From NCBI GenBank assembly GCA_947626045.1, contig CANQQS010000002.1:1-59371 (forward strand): a DNA stretch of 59,371 nt. The letters run 5' to 3'. The notes under the pieces are model-generated. The model did no database searches. It saw nothing but the letters and a program-made list of their open reading frames with translations, and was not told the origin of the DNA. Both the position numbers and the translations under genes were made by a program. Positions within the stretch are counted from its first letter, which is position 1, and the number at the start of each line of letters is the position of its first letter. The DNA comes from an uncultured Clostridia bacterium. Lineage in GTDB: Bacteria; Bacillota; Clostridia; UBA1381. Below are positions 15,496-24,193 of this stretch, in pieces.

Positions 15496-15570
15496 ATGGA
15501 TATGAATATCATTCTACAGATAATTGAGCTTGCAATTATCTTAGAAATAATAAAAAACATAAGAAAATAA
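15496..15570 (+). CDS. Locus TA-1: 24-residue hydrophobic peptide (candidate type I toxin)
   Basis: ATG 15496 to TAA 15568-15570 encodes a peptide starting MDMNIILQIIELAIILEI and ending IRK: one hydrophobic helix with a basic C-terminus. Promoter TTGACG 15361-15366, 17 bp, TATAAT 15384-15389 gives a ~100-base leader. The leader has hairpins at CAGTTAA..TTAACTG and GTGACAGA..TCTGTGTGAC, and a GACTCTCTT..AAAGGGGGTC helix that buries the AAAGGGGG ribosome site. A convergent RNA starts at ~15658. Peptide, leader and antisense arrangement recur at three other sites in the window. Toxicity is inferred from architecture. Confidence 0.75.
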   Translation: MDMNIILQIIELAIILEIIKNIRK

Positions 15571-15658
15571 GCCGCCCCGTATCGCCATAGGGACGGCTTA
15601 TGTTAGTTTAACTAACAAAACGTTTACTTAGCGGAACGGCTAAAACCGCTCCTTTGTT
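15560..15658 (-). ncRNA. Locus TA-1: convergent antitoxin RNA (candidate)
   Basis: Promoter on the minus strand: perfect TTGACA (reverse of 15688-15693), 17 bp, TATAGT (reverse of 15665-15670). The ~100-nt RNA ends at a 10-bp hairpin (15590-15599 with 15569-15578) followed by ATTTTCTTATG. It is complementary to the 3' end of the toxin message. Its 5' part, GATAACAAAGGAGCGG..GCCGTTCCG, is homologous (same sense) to the toxin leader's GATAACAGGAGCGG..GCTGTTCCG. Confidence 0.75.
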
Positions 15659-15706
15659 ATCTAAACTATATCATATATCAACAGATTTGTCAAGAGGTGA
15701 TTTAAC

Positions 15707-15910
15707 ATGGCAATATCAAAAGCCCAACAAAAAGCAACAGCGAAATATGTAAAAAATAATTATGATCGCATAGAAATAAAAGTCGTCAAAGGCGCAAAAT
15801 CTCTTATAGAAGCCGCCGCAAAAGCAGACAATGAAAGCATCAACGGTTATATCAAAAAGGCTGTCAAAGCGAAATATGAGGCTAATACAGGCAAAACCAT
15901 AGAATTATAA
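15707..15910 (+). CDS. Ribbon-helix-helix (Arc/MetJ-like) small protein
   Basis: A 67-residue protein starting at ATG 15707 with AAGAGGTG upstream. After MAISKAQQKATAKYVKNNYD, a basic beta strand (RIEIKVVKGAK) and two helices (SLIEAAAKADNES, NGYIKKAVKAKYEAN) form the ribbon-helix-helix fold, a DNA-binding dimer common in phages and as a type II antitoxin. No toxin gene follows, so an orphan regulator is likely. Confidence 0.75.
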   Translation: MAISKAQQKATAKYVKNNYDRIEIKVVKGAKSLIEAAAKADNESINGYIKKAVKAKYEANTGKTIEL

Positions 15911-15956
15911 TCGCGTGAGTCAGCGAAATTGAATGAACAAACATATAACATTATTC

Positions 15957-15981
15957 TTGTCCTTTATTTGTCCTTTATTGT
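15957..15981. repeat. Right arm-type integrase site (candidate)
   Basis: Exact 25-bp copy of 7884-7908 (two TTGTCCTTTAT units), 112 bp inside the right att core. Confidence 0.7.
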
Positions 15982-16092
15982 GATAAAATGAGGCTTAATA
16001 TTATCAAACGAAATAAAATAAAATGTCAGACAAATGGCTCTGTTATGCGGTTTTATGGAATGAGATAAAACGACATAAAGAAAGAAATTACT

Positions 16093-16145
16093 CATTCGTA
16101 ATGCGCAGGCCGCGGGTTCGAGTCCCATTACCAGCTCCACGAAAA
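16093..16145 (+). repeat. attR: right 53-bp direct repeat (tRNA-Thr 3' fragment)
   Basis: Identical to 7768-7820 but lacking the 5' half of the tRNA, so it is a displaced 3' fragment and not a working gene. It marks the right end of the element. Confidence 0.93.
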
Positions 16146-16166
16146 CCGCCCTTCGGGCGGTTTTTA
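16144..16166 (+). terminator. Terminator after attR
   Basis: AACCGCCC / GGGCGGTT hairpin with a short TTC loop, followed by TTTATTTTT. It is probably the original tRNA-Thr terminator, separated from the gene by integration. Confidence 0.8.
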
Positions 16167-16256
16167 TTTTTCCCTTGCAATCGGACAGAAAAAATGCTAA
16201 TATATTAACTGATAGGCGGAAAACGACCTATATTTATTTTGAAGGGGGAAAATCAT

Positions 16257-19200
16257 ATGAAGAAAAAGATTTTGAGTATCGCGGTTCTGCTGTCGACAAT
16301 AATGATTGTTATCGGTTTAATGTCGATACACGCATTCGCGCTCGGCGGCGCGTGCGGCGCGGAAGGCAGCGATGTTACATGGGATTTGACCGACGGCACG
16401 CTTACAATAAGCGGCACGGGCGCGCTTAAAAGCTGGGACGACAGCTCAAGAAATAACGCTCCTTGGTACAGCTACAGAGAGTCTATACAACATATCGTGG
16501 TTGAAGATGGTATAACAAATCTCGGCCGCTATGCGTTCAAATATTGCGGCAGCGCAACCGACATATCGCTCCCCGACAGCTTAATTTATACCGGTGATTA
16601 TACTTTTAGGGGCTGCTCAAGTCTGGAAAGTATAAAATTACCGGATAGTGTTACGGAAATAGGATTTGATATATTTAATGGCTGCACCGGTTTGGTAAGC
16701 GCCGAACTGCCCGCAAACATGACAAAAATAAACACCGGTTTATTCAACGGCTGCAAGAGCCTGAAAGATATTACCATACCGGCAAATGTTGCCGAAATAG
16801 GCGGTCAGGCATTCAGCGGATGCACGTCGCTGACAAGCATAGACATTCCCGGGAGTGTGACAAAAATATCGTATAATGCGTTTAAAGGTTCGGGACTTGA
16901 AAGCATAGAAATACCCGAAACCGTAGAACAGATTGAAAGCAATGTTTTCGACGGATGTGAAAATCTGAGCAGCGCCGTAATATATTCCTCCATGCTCGGC
17001 ACAGGCATGTTTTCGAATTGTACCGCTCTGACAGATGTGACGCTGACGGACGGTATAACTGATCTCGGAAGCAAGGTCTTTTCCGGCTGTACCGCATTAC
17101 AAAATTTAACCATACCTGACAGCGTAACCGACCTCGGCGACGAAACATTCTTCGGCTGTGAACTTCTGGATGGCATAAAGATACCCGATAACGTGACAAC
17201 TATCGGATATAACGCATTTGCCAGATGCACCGGCTTGACAAGCATCAAAATACCCGAAAATGTGAAGTTTATTGGTTCGGATATGTTTGCCAACTGCACT
17301 TCTTTGACAGACGTGACGCTTCCCGACAACTTTCAGGGAATTCCAAAGGGTATGTTCGCGAGCTGCACAAGTCTTACGGATATAGATATACCTCAAAGCG
17401 TAACCGCCATAGGAGAGGACGCGTTCAAAAATTGCACGGGATTTAAGGAATTCACGCTGCCGGACGGTATAACGGATATTTATATGAATGCGTTTTCCGG
17501 CTGTACGGAGCTTGTGAATATAAACCTGTCCGATAAGATAATGCTCATAGGCGAGAACGCTTTTGCCGATTGTTCAAGCCTTACCAGCATAAAGATACCC
17601 GACAGCGTTATACAAATTCTTCCCGGAACATTCAGAAACTGTACCGCACTTTCAAGCATCGAAATTCCCGAGAGTGTAACATATATAGGATATAATGCTT
17701 TTTCGGGCTGCACCGGCTTAACAAGCGTAAAATTACCCGTAAGTATTTCCGTGCTCGGCGCCAACCTGTTCTCGGGCTGTGACGGTCTTACCGCCGTGGA
17801 TTACGCCGGCAGCAAAACGGACTGGAGAAAAATAGACGGTTATGACGCTGTTTCACCCGACATTAAGATAAACTTTAACGGCGGCGGCAATTCATATGTG
17901 ACAAGCGGAAAATGCGGAGAAAATATGACATGGAGCTTTGACGGCGTTAAGCTGACCATCAGCGGCACGGGTGAAATGACAAATTACGCACATAAAGATT
18001 TACCCTGGAAATCTCTGAAAGGCAAAATACTGATTATAGAGATTAAAGAGGGCGTTACAAAGGTTGCGGACGGCGCGTTCAGAAACTGCGACTGTTTCAG
18101 CGTAACGCTTCCGAGCACCTTGACAAGTATCAGCGACTATATGTTTTACGATACCGGTATAAGAAGTTTTGAAATTCCCGACGGTGTAACAAGTATAGGC
18201 GATTATGCGTTCGGTTCTTTGGGCGAAAACCGTGTTCAAATACCGGAAAGCGTAAAAAGCATCGGAAAAAATGCGATTTCCGGAGGACATATATACTATG
18301 CGGGAAATGAAGCTCAATGGGGCGAGATTGAAGGCAGCGACGGTATTACCGACGCAAAGTCAATCGAATATGAAAGCGGCTTCCCCGTGGTAACAAGCGG
18401 CGAGTGCGGCGATTATCAGTCCGACGTCAACTGGACGCTGGACAGTAACGGAACGCTCACGATAAGCGGCGAAGGAAATATGGGCGGATCGTCAGGTCCC
18501 CTCGATATGCCCTGGTATCATTTTGCGGACAAGATAAAGAATATTGTTGTAAAAGATGGTGTGACCAGTACAGGATATTGCGCGTTTACGGGATGTGCAA
18601 ATGTTAAAACCGTCACGTTGGCGCCGAGTGTATCTTATTTGAGTCTGAACTCGTTTGCCGGCTGCTGCAGCTTGGAAAAAATAGTAATACCCGATGCGGT
18701 ACAGACATACGGTATAAGCGCATTCTCTCATTGCTCTAAGCTGAAAAGCATAAAATTATCCGCAAATTCAAGCCGTTTTATAGAGCAGACATTCTATGGT
18801 TGCCGCAGTCTGGAAAACATAACCATACCGGATGGCGTTACCGCTTTGCCCAAAGAAATGTTTTACGGCTGCACATCACTTAACAGCGTAACGCTTCCGA
18901 GTACATTAAAAACAATCTATGACAGAGCTTTTGTGGGATGTGTTAATCTGAAGGCTCTTGAAATACCCGCAAGCGTAACGAAAATCGCGTCGGATGCTTT
19001 CTGTATGTACGACGGATTAGCCGATATATACTACCCCGGCGATAAGACCGAGTGGCAGGCGATTGAAGGCAGCGAAAACATCCCGTCAACAATCACAATT
19101 CATTATAACAGTCACATTCCCGCCGCGGCGACAAGCGGCGAATGCGGCGAAAATCTGACATGGTCTGTTAAGGACGGCGTTCTCAAAATCGAGGGCGAAG

Positions 19201-19763
19201 GTGCGATGATTGATTTCGAGTCCGCCGGAAAAACGCCGTGGTACAGAGTGAACGACCAAATTAAAAGTATTCAAATAGCGGACGGCGTGACCTCGATAGG
19301 AAAAAATTCGTTTGCCGAATGTGCAAATCTCACGTCCGTGACCGTTCCGGGTACGGTGACCGGTATTGATACCAATGCGTTTGACGAGAGCTATAATGTG
19401 AGCGAAATTTATTATTCCGGCAGCTATGACGATTGGAACAGCCTGAGCGGAGAAGTTTCTTTCCCCGAAGATACGGAATTTTATTATGAAATACCCGTTA
19501 CGGAGTCCGACATTACGATGACAGATACGGGAACATCGTTGACATTTACGGCATCAATCACTGCGTCTTATGAAAACAGCCGGCTTTTCGCGGCGGTATA
19601 TGACGCGGATAACCGTCTTATAAGCGTCGGAGCGGCTGAGGTCAGCGCGCAGGGTGAAACGTCCGTTTCACTCGATAAACCCGCAAATGCAAAGACGGCT
19701 AAGGCATTCATATTGCATAACAACATACAGCCGATAACAACGGCAAAAGAATTTGAGCTGTAA
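16257..19763 (+). CDS. Large secreted BspA-type leucine-rich-repeat protein
   Basis: An 1168-residue protein starting at ATG 16257 behind AAGGGGG, with a signal peptide (MKKKILSIAVLL.. to HAFA). It is built from four modules. Each opens with a (S)G(K/E)CG...WxxxxxxLTISGxG strand (near 16340, 17890, 18390 and 19130) and continues with LRR_5/BspA repeats of the form FxGCxxLxxIxIPxxVxxIGxxAF. The first three modules close with a YYPGDKTEWxxIEG-like segment. A C-terminal beta domain without a sortase motif or S-layer repeats follows, so retention at the surface is unclear. Proteins of this type in gut bacteria bind host or bacterial surfaces (family knowledge). It lies directly beside attR. Confidence 0.93.
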   Translation: MKKKILSIAVLLSTIMIVIGLMSIHAFALGGACGAEGSDVTWDLTDGTLTISGTGALKSWDDSSRNNAPWYSYRESIQHIVVEDGITNLGRYAFKYCGSATDISLPDSLIYTGDYTFRGCSSLESIKLPDSVTEIGFDIFNGCTGLVSAELPANMTKINTGLFNGCKSLKDITIPANVAEIGGQAFSGCTSLTSIDIPGSVTKISYNAFKGSGLESIEIPETVEQIESNVFDGCENLSSAVIYSSMLGTGMFSNCTALTDVTLTDGITDLGSKVFSGCTALQNLTIPDSVTDLGDETFFGCELLDGIKIPDNVTTIGYNAFARCTGLTSIKIPENVKFIGSDMFANCTSLTDVTLPDNFQGIPKGMFASCTSLTDIDIPQSVTAIGEDAFKNCTGFKEFTLPDGITDIYMNAFSGCTELVNINLSDKIMLIGENAFADCSSLTSIKIPDSVIQILPGTFRNCTALSSIEIPESVTYIGYNAFSGCTGLTSVKLPVSISVLGANLFSGCDGLTAVDYAGSKTDWRKIDGYDAVSPDIKINFNGGGNSYVTSGKCGENMTWSFDGVKLTISGTGEMTNYAHKDLPWKSLKGKILIIEIKEGVTKVADGAFRNCDCFSVTLPSTLTSISDYMFYDTGIRSFEIPDGVTSIGDYAFGSLGENRVQIPESVKSIGKNAISGGHIYYAGNEAQWGEIEGSDGITDAKSIEYESGFPVVTSGECGDYQSDVNWTLDSNGTLTISGEGNMGGSSGPLDMPWYHFADKIKNIVVKDGVTSTGYCAFTGCANVKTVTLAPSVSYLSLNSFAGCCSLEKIVIPDAVQTYGISAFSHCSKLKSIKLSANSSRFIEQTFYGCRSLENITIPDGVTALPKEMFYGCTSLNSVTLPSTLKTIYDRAFVGCVNLKALEIPASVTKIASDAFCMYDGLADIYYPGDKTEWQAIEGSENIPSTITIHYNSHIPAAATSGECGENLTWSVKDGVLKIEGEGAMIDFESAGKTPWYRVNDQIKSIQIADGVTSIGKNSFAECANLTSVTVPGTVTGIDTNAFDESYNVSEIYYSGSYDDWNSLSGEVSFPEDTEFYYEIPVTESDITMTDTGTSLTFTASITASYENSRLFAAVYDADNRLISVGAAEVSAQGETSVSLDKPANAKTAKAFILHNNIQPITTAKEFEL

Positions 19764-19771
19764 TCGTCGGA

Positions 19772-19797
19772 ATTACCGGCTCCATGAAAAAACCGCC
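19772..19797 (+). repeat. Degenerate tRNA-Thr 3'-end copy (att-like scar)
   Basis: ATTACCGGCTCCATGAAAA closely matches the tRNA-Thr end ATTACCAGCTCCACGAAAA (2 differences in 19) and is followed, like attR, by A's and a CCGCC hairpin. It begins 8 bp after the LRR gene stop. It looks like an eroded third att copy. Confidence 0.6.
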
Positions 19798-19817
19798 TGA
19801 AATTCAGGCGGCTTTTT
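19793..19817 (+). terminator. Terminator after the LRR gene
   Basis: CCGCCTGAA / TTCAGGCGG 9-bp stem with a 1-base loop spacing, followed by CTTTTTC. Confidence 0.8.
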
Positions 19818-19978
19818 CTATGTTTGTGATATATAAAAGGAAAGGGCGCCGCCTCCGCCCTGTCGCGGGGCGGCGTGATTGCGGACGGACTGTGCCGCCG
19901 CGTTTTTTACCCAACGGTAACAACGTTAAATACTTTTCCGCTATTGACAAGGCGGAAAATGTATGCTATACTTTAGAT

Positions 19979-20087
19979 AACAAAGGGACGGAAAACCCGT
20001 TCCGACACTTTGTCGATTTTAGTAGATATATGTTAAATCATATTCTACCCCAACCGCTCATTGGTCAGAATGGGCGGTTATTTTTTT
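19979..20087 (+). ncRNA. Locus TA-2: convergent antitoxin RNA (candidate)
   Basis: Perfect TTGACA 19944-19949, 17 bp, TATACT 19967-19972; the start is near 19979. A strong terminator follows (11-bp stem 20052-20062 with 20069-20079, then ATTTTTTT). The ~109-nt RNA begins TTTAGATAACAAAGGGACGG, nearly the same as the TA-1 antitoxin start. Its 3' end covers the stop codon of the opposing peptide gene. Confidence 0.78.
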
Positions 20088-20155
20088 ATCCATTTAATAA
20101 TCATAGCAATCACGAGAACCTGAATAATAAACCAAGTCCAGTCCGCATGAACCAT
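20078..20155 (-). CDS. Locus TA-2: 25-residue hydrophobic peptide (candidate type I toxin)
   Basis: ATG 20153-20155 to TAA 20078-20080. The peptide begins MVHADWTWFIIQVLVIAMII and ends KWIKK: a single membrane-spanning helix with a lysine-rich tail. Promoter on the minus strand: TTGTGG (reverse of 20287-20292), 17 bp, TACAAT (reverse of 20264-20269), giving a ~100-base leader. GCACTTCC..GGGGGTGC in the leader can bury the AGGGGG ribosome site. The leader shares GATAACA..GGGGCGGCGG..GTTCCG with TA-1. The stop lies within the antitoxin terminator stem. Confidence 0.78.
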   Translation of the reverse strand: MVHADWTWFIIQVLVIAMIIKWIKK

Positions 20156-20344
20156 GACTATGCACCCCCTGAAAGGAAGTGCCGGAACTGACCGCCGCCC
20201 CTGTATTTGTTATCAGGGTCGCAAGAAAGTGTCTTCACCCGCGGCATTTCGCGCCGCGTATATATTGTACCACAATATCTTGGTTACCACAACATACATA
20301 ACACACAATATATAGGGGTTATTATTGTGTATTTTGCCCATATA

Positions 20345-22210
20345 TTACCTGTTTTTTCGTCCCTCGAGCCACACTATCAGCACCGAAATGTCCGCCGGTG
20401 ACACGCCCGATATGCGCGACGCCTGACCGATCGATTTCGGCTGCACCTTGTTGAGCTTCTGGCGCGCTTCGAGGCGCAGACCGTGAATGTCCGAATAGTC
20501 CTGGTTTTCGGGCAGCAGCTTTTCTTCTGTTTTGCGGAACTGCTCCACCTGCGCGATCTGACGCTTGATATACCCGTCGTACTTCAGCTTTATCTCCGCC
20601 TGCTCGCACACCGCGTCGGGAAGCGGTTTTCTGTCCTTGTCCACCTGCGCGAGCTTTTCATAATCGAGCTCGGGGCGTTTTATCATGTCGCTTAAGCGAA
20701 TGCCCGTCTTTACCGCCGCGGTGCCGTATTTTTCAAGCAGCGGATTTGCGTCCTTCGGCGGCACGACCACGCTTTCGAGCCTTTTTACCTCATTTTCAAC
20801 CATATCCATTTTTTCGAGGAATTTCCTGTACCGTTCCTCCGATATAAGTCCGACGCGGTAACCGAACGGAGTTAATCGCTCGTCGGCGTTGTCCTGCCGT
20901 AACAGCAGACGGTACTCGCTGCGCGACGTCATCATGCGGTACGGCTCGGTCGTACCTTTCGTTATGAGGTCGTCTATGAGCGTGCCGATGTAGCCGTCAC
21001 TTCTTTTAAGCGTGAGCGGCTCCTCGCCCTTTATTTTAAGCGCGGCGTTTATGCCGGCGATAAGCCCCTGCGCAGCGGCTTCCTCGTAGCCGGACGTGCC
21101 GTTAAACTGTCCCGCGCCGTACAGACCGCTTATTTTCTTAAATTCAAGCGCAGCCGTAAGCTGACGCGGATCGCAGCAGTCGTACTCTATCGCGTAGGCG
21201 CTTCGCATTATCTCGACATTTTCAAGACCCTCGACGCTCCTGTACATTTCAAGCTGCACGTCCTCCGGCAGACTTGTCGAAAAACCCTGCGCGTACATTT
21301 CCTTTGTGCCGAGTCCCATCGGCTCTATAAACAGCTGGTGCCGTTTTTTGTCGGCGAACCGCACGACTTTATCCTCGATCGACGGGCAGTAGCGCGGACC
21401 CACGCCCTCGACGAGACCGCCGTACATCGCGGAGCGTTCGAGATTGGCGCGGATAATCTCGTGCGTTTTTTCGTTTGTGTAGACGATGTAGCACGGCACA
21501 AGATTTTCACCCGTTTTTTCGGTTTCAAACGAGAACGGAACAATTTTTTCGTCGCCCTCCTCGACCTCCATTTTACTGTAATCGAGTGAATCGGCGTGTA
21601 TACGCGCGGGCGTGCCCGTTTTAAAGCGCATAAGCTCCACGCCTATGCGCCGCAGATTTGCCGAAAGCTCGTTCGCCGGAAACATGCCGTCGGGGCCCGA
21701 CTCTCTTGAGTACGAGCCTATGAGTATTTTACCCTTCAGATACGTGCCGCTCGCGACAATGACCGCCTTCGCGGTGTATTCCACGCCCGTACTCGTCACA
21801 ACGCCCGTAACGGCGTTGTTTTCGGTGAGAATGTTCACAATCTCGGCCTGCTTTACGTGCAGGTTTTTCTGCGCCTCAAGGCGGTTTTTCATTTCCGTGT
21901 GGTACCTTTTGCGGTCAATCTGCGCGCGCAGCGAGTGTACCGCGGGACCCTTGCCGCGGTTCAGCATTTTCGACTGTATCATCGCCGCGTCGGCAGCCTT
22001 ACCCATTTCGCCGCCGAGTGCGTCAACCTCGCGCACGAGGTGACCCTTCGCCGTGCCGCCGATACTCGGATTGCACGGCAGGTTGCCTATCGCGTCAAGG
22101 CTTATCGAAAACACGACCGTCCTCATACCGAGCCGCGCGGCGGCAAGAGCCGCTTCACAGCCCGCGTGACCGCCGCCTATCACAGCCACGTCGTAATCGC
22201 CCAAAATCAT
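20345..22210 (-). CDS. mnmG: tRNA uridine-5-carboxymethylaminomethyl modification enzyme MnmG (GidA)
   Basis: A 621-residue FAD enzyme that, with MnmE, installs the carboxymethylaminomethyl group at the wobble uridine of several tRNAs. The N-terminal FAD-binding motif [19 protein letters not shown] is at residues ~10-28. [20 protein letters not shown] and the conserved [20 protein letters not shown] are present, and the C-terminal MnmE-interacting helical domain ([16 protein letters not shown]) is complete. Length is normal. The start overlaps the end of the upstream DUF624-like gene by 4 bp, indicating an operon. MnmE is not in the window. Confidence 0.97.
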   Translation of the reverse strand: MILGDYDVAVIGGGHAGCEAALAAARLGMRTVVFSISLDAIGNLPCNPSIGGTAKGHLVREVDALGGEMGKAADAAMIQSKMLNRGKGPAVHSLRAQIDRKRYHTEMKNRLEAQKNLHVKQAEIVNILTENNAVTGVVTSTGVEYTAKAVIVASGTYLKGKILIGSYSRESGPDGMFPANELSANLRRIGVELMRFKTGTPARIHADSLDYSKMEVEEGDEKIVPFSFETEKTGENLVPCYIVYTNEKTHEIIRANLERSAMYGGLVEGVGPRYCPSIEDKVVRFADKKRHQLFIEPMGLGTKEMYAQGFSTSLPEDVQLEMYRSVEGLENVEIMRSAYAIEYDCCDPRQLTAALEFKKISGLYGAGQFNGTSGYEEAAAQGLIAGINAALKIKGEEPLTLKRSDGYIGTLIDDLITKGTTEPYRMMTSRSEYRLLLRQDNADERLTPFGYRVGLISEERYRKFLEKMDMVENEVKRLESVVVPPKDANPLLEKYGTAAVKTGIRLSDMIKRPELDYEKLAQVDKDRKPLPDAVCEQAEIKLKYDGYIKRQIAQVEQFRKTEEKLLPENQDYSDIHGLRLEARQKLNKVQPKSIGQASRISGVSPADISVLIVWLEGRKNR

Positions 22211-23160
22211 TCTTCGCCTACCTCCGGCTTGTCGTCAGTTTCATCCTCGTCAAGATATTCTATCACAGGTTCTTTTTCGTCCTTTTTCTTCATATTTGAA
22301 AGTATCGTTTTTTCAATAACCCTCGCCGCGTAGAAATCGGTCACGTAGCGCGTGAAGCACAGTCCGAACACAAGCACGATTATTGCCGCGAATAAGGGAT
22401 TTAAGTTTATTACCATGAATATGGCGTACAGAAGTCCGCAGCTAATTGCGGTCGTCAGAATATTTCCCGGCAGCTTCGCAATCGATAGCAGCAGCGCGTT
22501 TTTGTATATCATGCCGATTGAGCAGTCAAATGTCACCATTATCTGATATATATACGAGTGCATCATCGTGTAAAGCACGAACACGACCACCATAATATAC
22601 GACGGCAGAAGCCATATCACGCTGCCGGTCGAGGTGTAGAAGCTGTAATAAAAGTGCATCGCGTTCACGCCGAACACGAGTATAACCGCGTCAATAAGCA
22701 CAACGAGCATACCCTGCTTGAAATTTTCCAGAAATTTATCCTTGCCGTCGCTCGCGACCCACACCGGCTCGCCGCGCGTAAAGCAGCGGTTCACGTAAGC
22801 GTACGCGGCGCTGCTCGGGCCGCTGCCCCACAGCACGAACACGCAGACCGAGAAGAATATCTGAAGCATAACCACGACGCTGCCGCTCAGCTGCGCCGCT
22901 TGCTCCGCCGTCAGGCTTTCCGCCTGCTGAATATTCGCGGTCACGTTATCGACAATGCCCGTCCTTATAAACATATAGCCGAAAAACATATACAGCGCGG
23001 CAATCCACAAAAGGCTCGTGAGCGAGTAAAGCGAGTTTGCGGCAACGAACTTGCCCATTTTCTGCCACACAATATCTATATACAGGAAAAATCCCTTTTT
23101 TTTCGGCGCGTTTACGTCCACGCCCGGCCCGGGCTTCATATATCCGTTAAACAATCCCAT
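22207..23160 (-). CDS. DUF624/YesL-like membrane protein
   Basis: A 317-residue integral membrane protein starting at ATG 23158-23160 (AAAGGAGACAGTAAT upstream); the longer frame would read through the promoter. After [22 protein letters not shown] it has a W..LGKF-like first segment typical of YesL/DUF624 ([14 protein letters not shown]) and about six hydrophobic segments, then a charged acidic tail ([14 protein letters not shown]). Function unknown. The promoter, TTGTAT-17-TACAAT on the minus strand (23200-23228), drives this gene and then mnmG. Confidence 0.78.
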   Translation of the reverse strand: MGLFNGYMKPGPGVDVNAPKKKGFFLYIDIVWQKMGKFVAANSLYSLTSLLWIAALYMFFGYMFIRTGIVDNVTANIQQAESLTAEQAAQLSGSVVVMLQIFFSVCVFVLWGSGPSSAAYAYVNRCFTRGEPVWVASDGKDKFLENFKQGMLVVLIDAVILVFGVNAMHFYYSFYTSTGSVIWLLPSYIMVVVFVLYTMMHSYIYQIMVTFDCSIGMIYKNALLLSIAKLPGNILTTAISCGLLYAIFMVINLNPLFAAIIVLVFGLCFTRYVTDFYAARVIEKTILSNMKKKDEKEPVIEYLDEDETDDKPEVGEE

Positions 23161-23199
23161 ATTACTGTCTCCTTTTACTTTTACTTTTTCACAATCTGT

Positions 23200-23228
23200 A
23201 TTGTAACATATTTTCTTTTGTGATACAA
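23200..23228 (-). promoter_or_regulatory. Promoter of the DUF624-mnmG unit
   Basis: Minus strand TTGTAT, 17-bp spacer, TACAAT, about 40 bp upstream of the start codon. Confidence 0.65.
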
Positions 23229-23266
23229 TATTTAACGCGGAAAAATTTACTTTTGAGGTAAAACCG

Positions 23267-24193
23267 ATGAAAGAAATAACGGTAAACAAAAACGACGCGG
23301 GTCAGCGTCTCGATAAATTCATAACAAAATATATGCCGCGTCTGCCTTTGGGAATGTTATACAAGGGGCTTCGGAAAAACCGGGTGCGCGTAAACGGCAG
23401 GCACGTAAAGGACGGCGCGTATGTTTTGCGCGAGAGCGACGTTCTGACGCTCTATTTCGCCGACGAGTTTTTTGACGCGCCGCGCGCGTTCAACGCGGGC
23501 AGGAGCGATATTGACGTCGTGTACGAGGACGACAACATCATACTCATAAACAAACCCGCCGGACTTGTCGTACATTCCGACGATAAAGGCACGGACGACA
23601 CGCTTCTTTCGCGTATGCAGAGCTATCTCTTCAAAAAGGGCGAATACGACCCTCAAAGCGAAATGAGCTTCGCACCGGCGTTTTGCAACCGTCTCGACCG
23701 CAACACGTCGGGAATAATAATCGGCGCGAAAAACGCCGAGGCGCTGCGCGTAATGAACGAAAAAATCAAAAACCGCGAAGTTAAAAAGTATTACCTCGCC
23801 ATGGCCGAAGGTGTTACGGACACGGAAGGCATGATCACGTCCGGCATCACGCGCGGCGACAAAAAGGTAAGCGTAACGGACAGTGAAATGGACGGCTCAA
23901 AAAAAGCCACGCTCCGCTACAGGAGAATTGCCGTAAAAAACAACCTGTCGCTTGTCGAGATTGAGCTTCTGACGGGGCGCACGCACCAGATACGCGCGCA
24001 GATGGCGCACATCGGTCATCCGCTCGCCGGCGACAAAAAGTACGGCGCGGAAACGGCGCAAAAAATACAGCTTGCGTCATACAAGCTGCATTTCGGTTTC
24101 ACGTCGGACGCAGGGATTTTAAATTACCTCCGCGGCACGGAATTTCAGATTGCCGCCGCCTTCGCGGACGCTTTCGCGACGGAAAAATCGTAA
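23267..24193 (+). CDS. RluA-family pseudouridine synthase
   Basis: A 308-residue enzyme that isomerises specific uridines in rRNA or tRNA. It has an N-terminal S4-like domain (residues 1-65) and then the catalytic domain. The conserved HRLDxxTSG motif appears as CNRLDRNTSG, with catalytic Asp near residue 144 and Asn in place of the usual His. The RTHQIRAQMAHIGHPLAGDKKYG motif is intact. Whether it acts as RluC-, RluD- or tRNA-type cannot be told. Its 3' end overlaps the convergent glycosyltransferase by 49 bp. Confidence 0.92.
   Translation: MKEITVNKNDAGQRLDKFITKYMPRLPLGMLYKGLRKNRVRVNGRHVKDGAYVLRESDVLTLYFADEFFDAPRAFNAGRSDIDVVYEDDNIILINKPAGLVVHSDDKGTDDTLLSRMQSYLFKKGEYDPQSEMSFAPAFCNRLDRNTSGIIIGAKNAEALRVMNEKIKNREVKKYYLAMAEGVTDTEGMITSGITRGDKKVSVTDSEMDGSKKATLRYRRIAVKNNLSLVEIELLTGRTHQIRAQMAHIGHPLAGDKKYGAETAQKIQLASYKLHFGFTSDAGILNYLRGTEFQIAAAFADAFATEKS

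Larger units (their letters stand above)
7768..16145. mobile_element. 8.3-kb integrated element in tRNA-Thr (defective prophage or phage satellite)
   Basis: It is bounded by 53-bp att repeats and has an integrase at the left end. Gene order is integrase and repressor (leftward); then excisionase-like, replication-like, sigma-like, ArpU-like and portal genes (rightward); then small accessory genes. The interior is visibly more AT-rich than its flanks and has none of the host palindromic repeats. It lacks terminase, capsid, tail and lysis genes, and its only structural gene (portal) has an internal stop. It may be a shrunken prophage or a satellite needing a helper. The att sites and integrase look intact, so excision may still be possible. 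Confidence 0.92.

Noticed and set aside
16093..16145. A second tRNA-Thr gene
   Set aside because: Only the 3' half is present; no D-arm or 5' acceptor strand, so it is an att fragment.
19784..20191. A 135-residue frame after the LRR gene
   Set aside because: It runs through a terminator, the TA-2 antitoxin promoter and its terminator; no coding character.
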